This document shows positions 30,734-42,627 of a stretch of 62,968 nt of DNA, piece after piece. Position 1 is the stretch's first letter. Each line of letters starts with the position of its first letter. Both the position numbers and the translations under genes were made by a program. The notes below the pieces were generated by a model. The model was not told the DNA's origin and ran no database searches. It saw only the letters and a program-made list of their open reading frames with translations. The stretch covers positions 1 through 62,968 of the forward strand of contig CAMAXE010000028.1 of NCBI GenBank assembly GCA_945862145.1. Direction: 5' to 3'. Source of the stretch: Klebsiella pneumoniae (GTDB lineage: Bacteria; Pseudomonadota; Gammaproteobacteria; Pseudomonadales; UBA5518).

Positions 30734-31680
30734 GGCGCTTCGAGATTGATCGTGCGCGTATCCGCGGTCCCGTGGCGGTGTTGCTGGGCGGTGTGTCGGC
30801 CGAGCGCGAGGTGTCTCTGGACAGCGGGGGCGCGATACACGCGGCGCTGTCCCTGCACCTGCCCGACGTACTCGCCATCGATGCACAGGCCGATGTCCTG
30901 CAGCAGCTGCTGGCGGCCAAAGTACGGCACGCGTTCATTGCCCTCCATGGCGGCAACGGCGAGGACGGCACCCTCCAGGGTGCGCTCGAGACACTCGGCA
31001 TCAGCTACACGGGCAGTGGTGTGCTCGCCTGCGCGCTTGCCATGGACAAGCTCCGCTGCAAGCGGTTCTGGCAGGCCGAGGGAATTCCCACGCCTGCGTT
31101 TGCCGTAGCAGAACCGGGCGCAGTTTCCTGGGAGGCACTGAGCCGCGACCTCGGCAATGTACTCATCGTGAAACCCGCCAGCGAAGGCTCCAGTCTCGGC
31201 GTCACCCCGGTAGACGATGCCGCCTCGCTGATACAGGCCGTTGCGCACGCTGCCGAATACGACGCCTGCGTGCTGGTCGAGCAGCGCATCATCGGCCCGG
31301 AGTACACGGTGGCCGTCGTCGATGGAGAGGTGCTGCCGTCCATCCGGCTCGAGACGCCGCACAGCTTTTATGATTACGCAGCGAAGTACCGCGCCGAGAC
31401 GACACGCTACCTGTGCCCGTCAGGACTCGACGCCACGGACGAACGGCGTATCGCCGAGCTCTCGCTGCACGCTTTCGAGAGTCTTGGTTGTCGCGGATGG
31501 GGTCGCGTTGACCTGATGCGCGATGCCGTAACGGGCGAGTTCCTCGTGCTCGAGGTGAACACATCCCCCGGCATGACCAGCCACAGTCTGGTGCCTATGG
31601 CGGCCGCTGCGACTGGCATGGATTTCGCGAGTCTGGTGATCCGGATCCTGAACGCGAGTCTCCCCGGAGACCGGGCATGA
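30730..31680 (+). CDS. ddlB: Ddl, D-alanine:D-alanine ligase
   Basis: ATP-grasp ligase that makes the D-Ala-D-Ala dipeptide used by MurF. The 316-residue protein shows [53 protein letters not shown], the ATP-grasp segment [13 protein letters not shown], and the Mg-binding [19 protein letters not shown] near the C-terminus. The murC start-stop overlap (ATGA at 30730) fixes the start; ftsQ overlaps its stop in the same way. Confidence 0.97.
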   Translation: MRRFEIDRARIRGPVAVLLGGVSAEREVSLDSGGAIHAALSLHLPDVLAIDAQADVLQQLLAAKVRHAFIALHGGNGEDGTLQGALETLGISYTGSGVLACALAMDKLRCKRFWQAEGIPTPAFAVAEPGAVSWEALSRDLGNVLIVKPASEGSSLGVTPVDDAASLIQAVAHAAEYDACVLVEQRIIGPEYTVAVVDGEVLPSIRLETPHSFYDYAAKYRAETTRYLCPSGLDATDERRIAELSLHAFESLGCRGWGRVDLMRDAVTGEFLVLEVNTSPGMTSHSLVPMAAAATGMDFASLVIRILNASLPGDRA

Positions 31681-32480
31681 ACGCGCAACAGCAGCCACAT
31701 ACCCCGGTGAACCGCCCGCGACGCGGCGCCAGCCGCGCGGGTGAGCGGGTCCCTGGCATTCTTGCGACACACCGCTGGTTGGTGCCGTTGCTGTTCGTCG
31801 CGCTGATATGCGCCGCGGTGGAGATGGGGGTGTCCGCCTTCGGCGAAGTGGCCAATGTTCCCATCCGTCAGGTGAGCGTCAACGGTGATTTCCGCTTCCT
31901 CGACAAGGCCCGCATCGAGAAGAGCATGCTGCCGCACCTCGGGACCGGTTTTTTCATGGTTAACCTGCCGCAGATCCGCGCCGAGCTGCAGCGCATGCCG
32001 TTGGTCCACGAGGTCACAGTGCGGCGCGCGTGGCCGGATCACCTGCTCGTTTTCATCACCGAGCAGGTGCCGGTGCTGCGATTCGGCGCCGATGGATACC
32101 TCAATCCCTACGCCGACGTGTTTCGGCCCGACGAGCCGCTTGCCGCCCCTGGCCTGCCGATGGTCGACGGGCCTCCCGGCAGCGAGAAACTGCTGCTTGA
32201 GGCATTCGACAGATACACCGAAATCCTCGAGCCCGCGGGCGTGCGCATCGTCAGCATCGTGCTCGATGGCAAGCACGCGTGTCGTATCACGCTGACGAAC
32301 GATACCGAAGTGCTGCTGGGGCGTCGTGAAATCGACCACAAGGTCCAGTTGCTTTCGCGGCTGCTGCAAACAACGTGGGCCGGACAGCGCGACCGGCTGG
32401 CGCGGATAGACATGAGATACAGCAACGGCGTTGCCGTGGCCTGGCGCGATGCGGCGCCGACGCCGGTCGCCGCGCGCTGA
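31677..32480 (+). CDS. ftsQ: FtsQ, divisome scaffold protein
   Basis: Bitopic inner-membrane protein that links early and late division proteins and binds FtsB/FtsL. The 267-residue protein has a basic cytoplasmic tail, one membrane helix at about residues 37-58, a POTRA domain (VPIRQVSVNGDFRFLDKARIE onward, about 60-130) with WPDHLLVFITEQVPVLRF, and the FtsQ beta domain ending in RIDMRYSNGVAVAWR. Position between ddl and ftsA confirms it. Confidence 0.95.
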   Translation: MNAQQQPHTPVNRPRRGASRAGERVPGILATHRWLVPLLFVALICAAVEMGVSAFGEVANVPIRQVSVNGDFRFLDKARIEKSMLPHLGTGFFMVNLPQIRAELQRMPLVHEVTVRRAWPDHLLVFITEQVPVLRFGADGYLNPYADVFRPDEPLAAPGLPMVDGPPGSEKLLLEAFDRYTEILEPAGVRIVSIVLDGKHACRITLTNDTEVLLGRREIDHKVQLLSRLLQTTWAGQRDRLARIDMRYSNGVAVAWRDAAPTPVAAR

Positions 32481-32506
32481 ACGGCAGGAACAGGGAGAAG
32501 ACGCGT

Positions 32507-33733
32507 ATGGCAGGCATGACAGGCGGAAAGCTCATCGTCGGACTCGACATCGGCACCTCCAAGGTGGTGGCGATCGTGGGCGAGGCGGGAGCTGACGGCG
32601 AGCTGAAGGTGGTGGGCCTCGGCTCGCATCCCTCGCGTGGACTGAAGAAAGGCATGGTGGTGGATATCGAGTCGACGGTGCAGTCGATACAGCGTGCCGT
32701 CGAGGAGGCCGAGCGCATGGCCGGCTGCCAAGTGCACTCGGTCTATGCGGGTATCGCCGGAAGTCACATCCGCAGCCTGAACTCCCACGGCATCGTGGCC
32801 ATCCGCGACCGCGAGGTGTTCCAGCATGACCTCGAGCGCGTGATCGACGCGGCGCGCGCCGTAGCCATACCCGCGGACCAGAAGATCCTGCACATCCTGC
32901 CTCAGGAATACGTGATCGACAGCCAGGAGGGTATCAAGGAGCCACTCGGGATGTCGGGCGTACGTCTCGAGGCCAAGGTCCATCTGGTCACCTGCGCGGT
33001 GAACGCCGCGCAGAACATCGAGAAGTGCATCCGCCGCTGCGGTCTGGATGTCGACGACATCATCCTCGAGCAACTTGCCTCGAGCTACTCCGTGCTCACC
33101 GACGACGAGCGCGAACTCGGGGTGTGCATCGTCGACATCGGCGGCGGCACCACCGACATCGCAATCTTCACCGAGGGCGCCATCCGCCACACCGGTGTGA
33201 TCCCGATCGCCGGCGACCAGGTGACCAATGACATCGCCATGGCTTTGCGCACGCCCACGCAGTACGCCGAGGAAATCAAGATCAAGTACGCCTGCGCGCT
33301 CGCGCAGCTCGCCGGCGCGGACCAGACGATACGGGTGCCGGGCGTCGGCGAGCGCAGTTCGCGCGAGCTCTCGCGGCAGGCCCTCGCCGAGGTGGTAGAG
33401 CCGCGCTATGACGAGCTCTTCACGCTGGTGCAGGCGGAGATCCGCAGGAGCGGTTTCGAGGAGTCGCTGGGCGCGGGGATCGTGCTGACGGGCGGCACCT
33501 CGCGTATGGAGGGCGCCGTCGAGCTTGCCGAGGAGATCTTTCACATGCCGGTGCGGCTCGGCGTTCCCGCCGGCGTACAGGGGATGCTCGATATCGTGAA
33601 AAACCCGATTTACGCGACGGCCGTAGGGCTGCTGCTGTTTGGCCAGAAGCAGCACGCGGGTGGCGCGGAGCGTGACGGCGGGAGCCGCGGGCTCCTCAGG
33701 AAGTTGAAGCAGTGGATGCAGGGCAATTTTTGA
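32507..33733 (+). CDS. ftsA: FtsA, actin-like division protein
   Basis: Actin-family ATPase that ties FtsZ to the inner membrane. The 408-residue protein starts at the ATG at 32507 (GGGAGA 8 bases upstream). It shows the phosphate-1 loop VGLDIGTSKVVAIVGE (about 10-25), the FtsA-specific 1C subdomain region, phosphate-2 loop IVDIGGGTTDIAIF, VLTGGTSRMEGAVELAEEIF, and a C-terminal amphipathic membrane-targeting helix (about 393-408, LLRKLKQWMQGNF). All parts of a functional FtsA are present. Confidence 0.97.
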   Translation: MAGMTGGKLIVGLDIGTSKVVAIVGEAGADGELKVVGLGSHPSRGLKKGMVVDIESTVQSIQRAVEEAERMAGCQVHSVYAGIAGSHIRSLNSHGIVAIRDREVFQHDLERVIDAARAVAIPADQKILHILPQEYVIDSQEGIKEPLGMSGVRLEAKVHLVTCAVNAAQNIEKCIRRCGLDVDDIILEQLASSYSVLTDDERELGVCIVDIGGGTTDIAIFTEGAIRHTGVIPIAGDQVTNDIAMALRTPTQYAEEIKIKYACALAQLAGADQTIRVPGVGERSSRELSRQALAEVVEPRYDELFTLVQAEIRRSGFEESLGAGIVLTGGTSRMEGAVELAEEIFHMPVRLGVPAGVQGMLDIVKNPIYATAVGLLLFGQKQHAGGAERDGGSRGLLRKLKQWMQGNF

Positions 33734-33774
33734 GTTTCATTTTCGTCAATCACACCTCTATGGGGGGATCTCGT

Positions 33775-34962
33775 ATGTTCGAACTCGTGGACAACGTACC
33801 GCAGAGTGCAGTCATCAAAGTAGTCGGTGTGGGCGGCGGCGGTGGGAACGCCGTGCGACACATGATCGAGGCGGGCGTGGAGGGCGTGGACTTCATCTGC
33901 GCCAACACTGACGCCCAGGCACTGGCGGGGATTCCGACACGCACCGTGCTGCAGTTGGGTGCCGGCATCACCAAGGGCCTTGGCGCTGGCGCCAACCCCG
34001 AGATCGGCCGGCAGGCCGCACTCGAGGACAAGGCGCGCATCGCAGAGGTCCTCGCCGGGGCCGACATGGTGTTCATTACCGCCGGTATGGGCGGGGGCAC
34101 GGGCACCGGGGCTGCGCCGGTGGTGGCCGAGGTCGCCCGCGAAATGGGGATTCTCACCGTCGCGGTGGTCACCCGTCCCTTCCGGTTCGAGGGCAAGAAG
34201 CGTTCCGCGGTGGCCGACGAGGGGCTCGGCGAGCTCCAGCAGCATGTCGACTCGCTGATCACCATTCCCAACGAGAAGCTGCTTGCCGTGCTCGGCAAGA
34301 ACACCAGCCTGCTCGACGCCTTCCAGGCCGCCAACGATGTCTTGCTGGGTGCCGTACAAGGCATCGCCGATCTCATCATCCGTCCCGGTACGATCAACGT
34401 GGATTTCGCGGATGTGCGCACGGTGATGTCCGAAATGGGCATGGCGATGATGGGCACCGGTACCGCGCGTGGCGAAAACCGCGCCCGCGAGGCCGCCGAG
34501 GCAGCCATCCGCAGCCCGCTGTTGGAGGACATCAACCTGCAGGGCGCGCGCGGCATCCTGGTCAATATCACGGCGGGCCCGAACCTCTCGCTGGGCGAGT
34601 TTGCCGAGGTGGGCGAAACCGTGCACGAGTTCGCGGCTGACAATGCCACCGTGGTGGTGGGCACCGCGATTGATCCCAACATGGGCGACGAGATCAAGGT
34701 GACCGTGGTCGCCACGGGCTTGGGCGAGCTGCGCCGTGATACGCCGGTGCCCGTGACGCTGGTGCGTCAGAGCCAGGTGGGCGGCGCGCAGCCCAACTAC
34801 AAGGAGTTCGATAGCCCGGCCATCCGTCGCAGTGTCGGTGTTGCTCGTCGCGAGGTTCCGGTGCCTCCACGTGCCGCCCATCAGTTGGCCGTGGGTGCCG
34901 AGCCGATCTACGACGAGTCCCAGTTCGATATACCCGCTTTCCTGCGCCGTCAGGCCGACTGA
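33775..34962 (+). CDS. ftsZ: FtsZ, tubulin-like division GTPase
   Basis: Polymerises into the division ring. The 395-residue protein has GVGGGGGNAVRHMI at the N-terminus, the tubulin signature GGGTGTGAAP (about residues 104-113), the T7-loop region with NVDFADVRTVM, a variable linker, and the C-terminal conserved peptide in DIPAFLRRQAD that binds FtsA and other partners. ATG at 33775 is preferred because a G-rich ribosome-binding site lies at 33762-33767; an in-frame ATG at 33760 is possible. In most gammaproteobacteria lpxC follows; here it does not. Confidence 0.98.
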   Translation: MFELVDNVPQSAVIKVVGVGGGGGNAVRHMIEAGVEGVDFICANTDAQALAGIPTRTVLQLGAGITKGLGAGANPEIGRQAALEDKARIAEVLAGADMVFITAGMGGGTGTGAAPVVAEVAREMGILTVAVVTRPFRFEGKKRSAVADEGLGELQQHVDSLITIPNEKLLAVLGKNTSLLDAFQAANDVLLGAVQGIADLIIRPGTINVDFADVRTVMSEMGMAMMGTGTARGENRAREAAEAAIRSPLLEDINLQGARGILVNITAGPNLSLGEFAEVGETVHEFAADNATVVVGTAIDPNMGDEIKVTVVATGLGELRRDTPVPVTLVRQSQVGGAQPNYKEFDSPAIRRSVGVARREVPVPPRAAHQLAVGAEPIYDESQFDIPAFLRRQAD

Positions 34963-35316
34963 GGGGGCACCTGCCCGTAGCGTCCCGCCCCTGGGGGCGT
35001 GGGCGCCTTGTCGCCATCAGGATGTGGTCTGTGGGGGATCCTGAGAGCGGGTCCGGCGCGGGTAGCGCCCGTTCCAGCCGCCTTCGTTCCAAGTCACAGC
35101 GGCGCCTTCAAGTGGGCAGTCTGGGTAGTGGGGCGATTCGAGGGCTGCCCCGGCAGCCTCCGCGCCACGGTATGACAGGTGGATTGCCCGGCTGCGCCCC
35201 CACCCCACGGCCCGGGAATGCGGGTTGGCACTTAGCGGGGGCTGTGGCATAGTCGGGTCCATACGTTGTCCAAGAGCCCCCTGCGCGTCGGCATCCCGGC
35301 TGCAGAAAGGAGTGGC
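34963..35316. other. 354-base non-coding gap between ftsZ and the M23 peptidase
   Basis: In Pseudomonas-like genomes this interval holds lpxC and a DUF721/DciA gene. I read all six frames here and found nothing resembling either, nor any frame with a family-like protein. A short perfect hairpin CGCCCC/GGGGCG lies at 34986-34999 just after ftsZ, without a T-run, and could slow or end transcription weakly. The rest is GC-rich with no obvious motif; the promoter for the downstream gene should lie near its 3' end. Confidence 0.6.
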
Positions 35317-36249
35317 ATGCGCCTCATTGTCCTCGGTGACAGACCCGATACCAGCCGGAGCGTGGCACTGCCTCGCGCCGTGCTGTGGGCCGTCCCGGCG
35401 CTGCTGGCGCTCTGCCTGTTGCTGGCGGGTTTGGCGGGCTACCGGTTGGCAATCGCACAGGCCGGCGAGCTTCCCGGGGATCTGGTCAGTGCGTGGGATA
35501 ACGCGCTTACGACCCTGGATGTCCGCGCCAGCGACCTCAAAAAAACCAGCGCCCTCGAGGGCCGGGCCTACGCCTCCCGCCTGGCTGCACTGCAGGCGAG
35601 GCTCCTGCGAATGGAGGCCGTGGGGCAGCGTTTGGCCACGGCCGCCAAACTTGATGGCGGAGAATTCGATTTTGATCAGGAGCCCGCTTTTGGCGGCCCC
35701 TACACCACCGAGAACGCCACCGAGAGCGCTCCCACTGAATTCAGCATCGCGCTCGACCACCTTGCAGCACAGATCGAGGACCGCGAGACGCAGCTTGATG
35801 TCATGGAGCGGCTTCTGGTCAACCGCAGTCTCGCCCTCGAGGTCGCCGTTGATGGCTGGCCGGTCGCCAGTGGCTACGTGTCATCGGTTTTTGGTCGGCG
35901 CACGGATCCCTTCTCGGGACGACAGGCCTTCCACAAGGGACTCGACTTCACCGCGCGTGCCGGTACGGTGGTCATGGCCGTGGCGTCCGGGGTGGTCACG
36001 TGGGCTGGCTGGGACAAGGATTACGGCCGCCTGATCGAGATCCGCCACAGCGATGGCTACCGTAGCCGCTACGCGCACAACAGCGCGATCCTCGTGAAGC
36101 CCGGGCAAGTGGTCATGAAAGGTGAGAAGATCGCCAAGGTCGGGGCGACGGGTCGCGCAAGCGGCACGCACCTTCACCTCGAAGTCCTGGCTGGCGGTCA
36201 ACTCGTCGATCCCCGTCAGTACATCGGTACCCGCCGCGCCGCGCGCTGA
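35317..36249 (+). CDS. Membrane-anchored M23 (LytM-type) peptidase
   Basis: A 310-residue inner-membrane protein with one N-terminal helix (about 22-46), a helical region in the periplasm (about 50-175), and a C-terminal LytM domain (about 180-300). All catalytic and zinc positions are visible: His206 and Asp210 in HKGLD, His254 in YAHN, and His285 and His287 in HLH. It should therefore be an active peptidoglycan endopeptidase rather than a regulatory EnvC-type protein that has lost its zinc ligands. AGAAAGGAG just upstream fixes the ATG at 35317. An M23 gene before secA is common in Pseudomonas and relatives. Confidence 0.9.
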   Translation: MRLIVLGDRPDTSRSVALPRAVLWAVPALLALCLLLAGLAGYRLAIAQAGELPGDLVSAWDNALTTLDVRASDLKKTSALEGRAYASRLAALQARLLRMEAVGQRLATAAKLDGGEFDFDQEPAFGGPYTTENATESAPTEFSIALDHLAAQIEDRETQLDVMERLLVNRSLALEVAVDGWPVASGYVSSVFGRRTDPFSGRQAFHKGLDFTARAGTVVMAVASGVVTWAGWDKDYGRLIEIRHSDGYRSRYAHNSAILVKPGQVVMKGEKIAKVGATGRASGTHLHLEVLAGGQLVDPRQYIGTRRAAR

Positions 36250-36386
36250 TCGCATCCCTTGGTATTTCTGTCCGCCAGCCGTCATAGACCCGGGTTATAA
36301 TCCCGTGCGCCGGCTGCGCTCCCCGAGTCGGAAATTGTCCGTTCATAACATCCCGGCCTCCCGGCCGCGCTGGAACAACGCAGCCC

Positions 36387-39131
<2,745 letters not shown>

Positions 39132-39297
39132 GAATTCCCCGGCGCATTTTTGATGCCCGGTTGTCCGGGCGCTGGCAGGGATGTTCCGCTCCGTGACCTA
39201 AGCACACTCGAGGCCAGCTGATCTCCGCGGGGACCGAGTCCACGCACTACCGGCGGAGAATCCTTTCCCGCGTGGCCGCCTTTTTCGAGGATCCATC

Positions 39298-40524
39298 ATG
39301 GCCGTGGGCGCTGCGTCCCGTTTTCCCCTGCTTCCGGTGGCGGGTGTAAGGCTTGGTACCGCGCATGCGGGCATCCGCAAGCCGGGACGGCGCGATGTGG
39401 TGATCCTCGAACTCGCCCAGGGTTCGCGCGTAGCAGGGTCGTTCACGCGCAACGCTTTTTGTGCTGCTCCGGTGACGGTGGCGCGGGAGCATCTCGGCGT
39501 AGCGGGGGGCGAGCCGCGCTTCCTGCTGGTGAACACGGGCAACGCCAATGCCGGTACCGGTGAGCAGGGCCTCCGCGCTGCGCGCGAATCCTGCGCCGCG
39601 CTCGCTGCCTTGGCCGGCGTGCCGGCTTCGGCGGTGTTGCCGTTTTCCACTGGCGTGATCGGCGAGCCGCTGCCGGTCGAGCGTCTGGTGGCAGGCCTGC
39701 CGGAGGCCTTGGCCACGCTGGATATTGCCGGTTGGGACCTCGCCGCCGAAGGCATCATGACCACCGACACTCGCCCCAAGGGAGCCAGCCGCAGGCTCAT
39801 GCTCGATGGTGTGGCAGTCACGATCTCCGGCATCGCCAAGGGTGCAGGCATGATCAAGCCCGATATGGCGACGATGCTCTGCTTCGTGGCAACGGATGCT
39901 TTGATCGCCCAGCCGTTGCTGGATGCAGCGCTCGGCCGTGCGATTGATGCGAGCTTCAACGCCGTCACTGTCGATGGCGATACATCCACCAACGACGCCT
40001 GCATGCTCGTGGCCACCGGCCAGGCGGCCCATGCGCAGATCAGTGACCCGACGGATCCACGCCTTGCCGTTTACGAGTCTGTGCTCAGTGATCTCTTCAT
40101 AGAACTTGCACAGGCGATCATCCGTGATGCCGAGGGTGCCACCAAATTTGTTGCGGTCGCCGTGAGCGGTGGGCGTGACCGCGCCGAGTGCCGTCGCGTT
40201 GCCTACGCCGTGGCTGAGTCGCCGCTGGTGAAGACGGCCCTTTTCGCGAGTGATCCGAACTGGGGCCGCATCCTCGCGGCTACCGGTCGCGCCAGCGTTG
40301 ATGGCCTGGATGTCGCGGGGGTCTCGGTCACGCTGAACGGTGTGCGTATTGCCAGCGGTGGCGCGCGGGATCCCGGGTACACAGAAGAGGCCGGGCAGCG
40401 TGCAATGGCGGCCGAGGAAATCGAGATCGCCATCGCCCTCGGTCGCGGTGATGCCGCCGCGACGGTCTGGACCTCGGATCTTTCGCACGACTACGTGCGC
40501 ATCAACGCGGAGTATCGCAGCTGA
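39298..40524 (+). CDS. argJ: ArgJ, glutamate N-acetyltransferase (arginine synthesis)
   Basis: Transfers acetyl groups from N-acetylornithine to glutamate in the cyclic arginine pathway, and may also be able to use acetyl-CoA. The 408-residue precursor is expected to cut itself before the nucleophile threonine in [11 protein letters not shown] (Thr at about residue 194) into alpha and beta chains. Other landmarks are [14 protein letters not shown], the oxyanion-hole region [13 protein letters not shown], and the C-terminal [21 protein letters not shown] lies upstream of the ATG at 39298. secA-argJ-mutT order is shared with Pseudomonas. Confidence 0.96.
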   Translation: MAVGAASRFPLLPVAGVRLGTAHAGIRKPGRRDVVILELAQGSRVAGSFTRNAFCAAPVTVAREHLGVAGGEPRFLLVNTGNANAGTGEQGLRAARESCAALAALAGVPASAVLPFSTGVIGEPLPVERLVAGLPEALATLDIAGWDLAAEGIMTTDTRPKGASRRLMLDGVAVTISGIAKGAGMIKPDMATMLCFVATDALIAQPLLDAALGRAIDASFNAVTVDGDTSTNDACMLVATGQAAHAQISDPTDPRLAVYESVLSDLFIELAQAIIRDAEGATKFVAVAVSGGRDRAECRRVAYAVAESPLVKTALFASDPNWGRILAATGRASVDGLDVAGVSVTLNGVRIASGGARDPGYTEEAGQRAMAAEEIEIAIALGRGDAAATVWTSDLSHDYVRINAEYRS

Positions 40525-40538
40525 GCGCGCCTGCCGAC

Positions 40539-40937
40539 GTGCCGGTGCTTCGTGTTGCCGTCGGGGTGATCCTGAACGACAGGCGCGAGGTGCTGGTCAG
40601 TCGTCGCCACGACCACCTGCACCAGGGAGGGCTCTGGGAGTTCCCCGGCGGCAAGATCCACCCCGGCGAAACCCTTTTTGAGGCGCTGCAGCGTGAGTTG
40701 CGGGAGGAACTGGCGATCACGCTCCTCGCTGCCGAACCCCTGATCGATATCGAACACAGCTACCCTGACCGCCGTGTGCGTTTAGAGGTCTGCACCGTGC
40801 GCGACTACCGTGGCACGCCGGTCCAGCAGGAAGGCCAGCCGCTCGCGTGGGTCTCGCTCGATGCGCTGGATCCTGCCGTGTTTCCGGCAGCGAACAGGCC
40901 GATCATCGACTCGCTTGCGGGCCTGTACTCGCGCTGA
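40539..40937 (+). CDS. mutT: MutT, 8-oxo-dGTP diphosphatase (Nudix)
   Basis: Cleans oxidised dGTP from the nucleotide pool. The 132-residue protein carries a complete Nudix box at residues 38-60, from GKIHPGETLFEAL to RELREELAI, fitting GX5EX7REUXEEXGU except for Ala at the final Gly position, and WEFPGGK just before it. The start is a GTG at 40539, 14 bases after argJ; I see no strong ribosome-binding site, so the start is less certain than the identity. argJ-mutT adjacency is typical. Confidence 0.9.
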   Translation: MPVLRVAVGVILNDRREVLVSRRHDHLHQGGLWEFPGGKIHPGETLFEALQRELREELAITLLAAEPLIDIEHSYPDRRVRLEVCTVRDYRGTPVQQEGQPLAWVSLDALDPAVFPAANRPIIDSLAGLYSR

Positions 40938-41037
40938 GAGCGGGCGGGCGCGACCATGGCGCGCTGGCGCGTCCCGCGGTAGTCTTTTGCGGCAAATCGC
41001 CAACCATTTCCTGCCGATTACCTGAGGCCTGTCTCGC

Positions 41038-42564
41038 ATGCACCATCCGATCCGATGCCTCTGCCGCCTCGCTGTTTTTTGTTTGATGGTGTCTTTCGCC
41101 GGGTTCCTGCACGCAGCCCCCCGAGATCCCGTGACCGTTTCCCGGCCTGCGGAAGGGGCAGGACCCGCGTTCGTGCCGGGCACCCGGTTGGTAAGCGGGT
41201 TGCCCGGACAGGAGTATGTCGAGGAAGAATTCTTCGTTGAGGGAAAGGCCGATCTTTTCAACTACGCCCACAATCCGCCGCTGAGCCACACCGACATCGA
41301 GGCCGTCCAAAAAGCTGTTCCCTATAAAACGCGACTGATCGTAAGACGCCCGGCCGATCCCGCGGGTTTCGATGGCAATGTCATAGTCGAATGGTGGAAT
41401 TCCACCGCAGGCTTCGACACCGCACCGGCTTGGGATCCCTCGGCCCGGTTTCTCGCCCGGCGGGGCGCCATCTATGTCGGTGTCACCAACAGCACGACTT
41501 CGATCGACTTCCTCGTGAAGGGATGTCGAGTATTCGGCATCCTGCCGCCGGTTTGCGGGACGCGCTACACGACGCTCTCGCTGCCGGAAAACGGTCTCGC
41601 CTATGAAATGATGAGCCAGATCGCCTATCTGCTGCGGGTCGGCGGCACGCGAAGCCCGCTTCCCTCCATCTATCGTGTGCAGCGCCTCTTCCATGTCGGC
41701 GAGTCCCAGCAGGCGGGCTCGGTGATCACCTACGCGAGCGCATTCCACCTGCCGGGCGTGAACAGCGGCTACTTCATTCAGTCCGGCATTGCCGCCCGCC
41801 CCATCAATTTCGGCCCGCGCTGCGGCGATGCCGATGTCCCGGGTTTCCCCGCCTGCACACCGAGGCTGCAACTGCCCCAAGCACGCGTGCGCACTGATCT
41901 CCCGGTGCCGGTCTACCAGCTGGTGACGCAGACCGACTTCGAGACGCTGGCGTTTGGCACCGCCGGCCGTCAGAGCGACACGGCACGCTTCCGCTACTAC
42001 GAGGTGACCGGCGGAGCCCACAACACCGTGCACAAGGATGTGCAGATAGTTCCGGCGGGTTTGCTGGGGCCGAAGCCCTTTTACCTCGACGATTTCTGCG
42101 CCAGCGAGCTGAATACGACGGCTGATGGTCCCGTTTATGTCTCCTACGTCATGAACGCCCTCTGGCTGCGCATGATTCGCCAGGCGACCAACGCTAACCC
42201 GCCGCCGGCAGGGCAGGTGATGGAGCAAGTCAACGGCACCTTGCGCCGCGATGCCCGGGGGAATGTGCTCGGTGGCGTGCGGCTTCCTGCACTGGAGGTG
42301 CCTACGGCCACGTATGTGTCCACCAATGTTGCCGATCCTGCGCTGCCTGCGGGTCTTACCGGAATCGGCAATCTGGCATGTCGTCTGAGCGGCTCTGTAG
42401 TCCCCTTTGACCCCATGACACTGGCGGAGCTCTACCCATCGGGAAGAGCGTACCTCGACAAAGTGAGAGCCAGTGTCCGCGCGCTGGAGCAGCAGGGATT
42501 ATTGTTGCGTTCGGATTCCGCAACGGTGATCCGCGATGCTGAGCGCTTTGCTGCTGAGCTTTGA
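41038..42564 (+). CDS. Secreted alpha/beta-hydrolase domain protein (Abhydrolase_10-like)
   Basis: A 508-residue protein with an N-terminal signal peptide (about residues 1-26, ending in LHAA), so periplasmic or exported. It resembles the large alpha/beta-hydrolase family that includes uncharacterised bacterial esterases: NVIVEWWNSTAGFDTAPAW, RRGAIYVGVTNS, the nucleophile elbow VGESQQAG with Ser223, a candidate acid near Asp300, and His328 in TGGAHNT. The substrate is unknown. It stands alone on the plus strand between mutT and the acyl-CoA dehydrogenase, 28 to 63 bases from that gene depending on start, and might share a lipid or ester catabolic role with the next two genes, but that is only a guess from position. 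Confidence 0.75.
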   Translation: MHHPIRCLCRLAVFCLMVSFAGFLHAAPRDPVTVSRPAEGAGPAFVPGTRLVSGLPGQEYVEEEFFVEGKADLFNYAHNPPLSHTDIEAVQKAVPYKTRLIVRRPADPAGFDGNVIVEWWNSTAGFDTAPAWDPSARFLARRGAIYVGVTNSTTSIDFLVKGCRVFGILPPVCGTRYTTLSLPENGLAYEMMSQIAYLLRVGGTRSPLPSIYRVQRLFHVGESQQAGSVITYASAFHLPGVNSGYFIQSGIAARPINFGPRCGDADVPGFPACTPRLQLPQARVRTDLPVPVYQLVTQTDFETLAFGTAGRQSDTARFRYYEVTGGAHNTVHKDVQIVPAGLLGPKPFYLDDFCASELNTTADGPVYVSYVMNALWLRMIRQATNANPPPAGQVMEQVNGTLRRDARGNVLGGVRLPALEVPTATYVSTNVADPALPAGLTGIGNLACRLSGSVVPFDPMTLAELYPSGRAYLDKVRASVRALEQQGLLLRSDSATVIRDAERFAAEL

Positions 42565-42627
42565 TTCCGGGCGATAAAAACGCGGGGTGTCGTGCGCTGC
42601 ATGGCCCCCGATGCGCGAGGTAGCACC

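Noticed and set aside
35017-35760. Minus-strand frame in the ftsZ-M23 interval as a possible DciA/DUF721 gene
   Set aside because: The translation lacks the helical pattern and conserved residues of DUF721, and most of it is antisense to the M23 gene.
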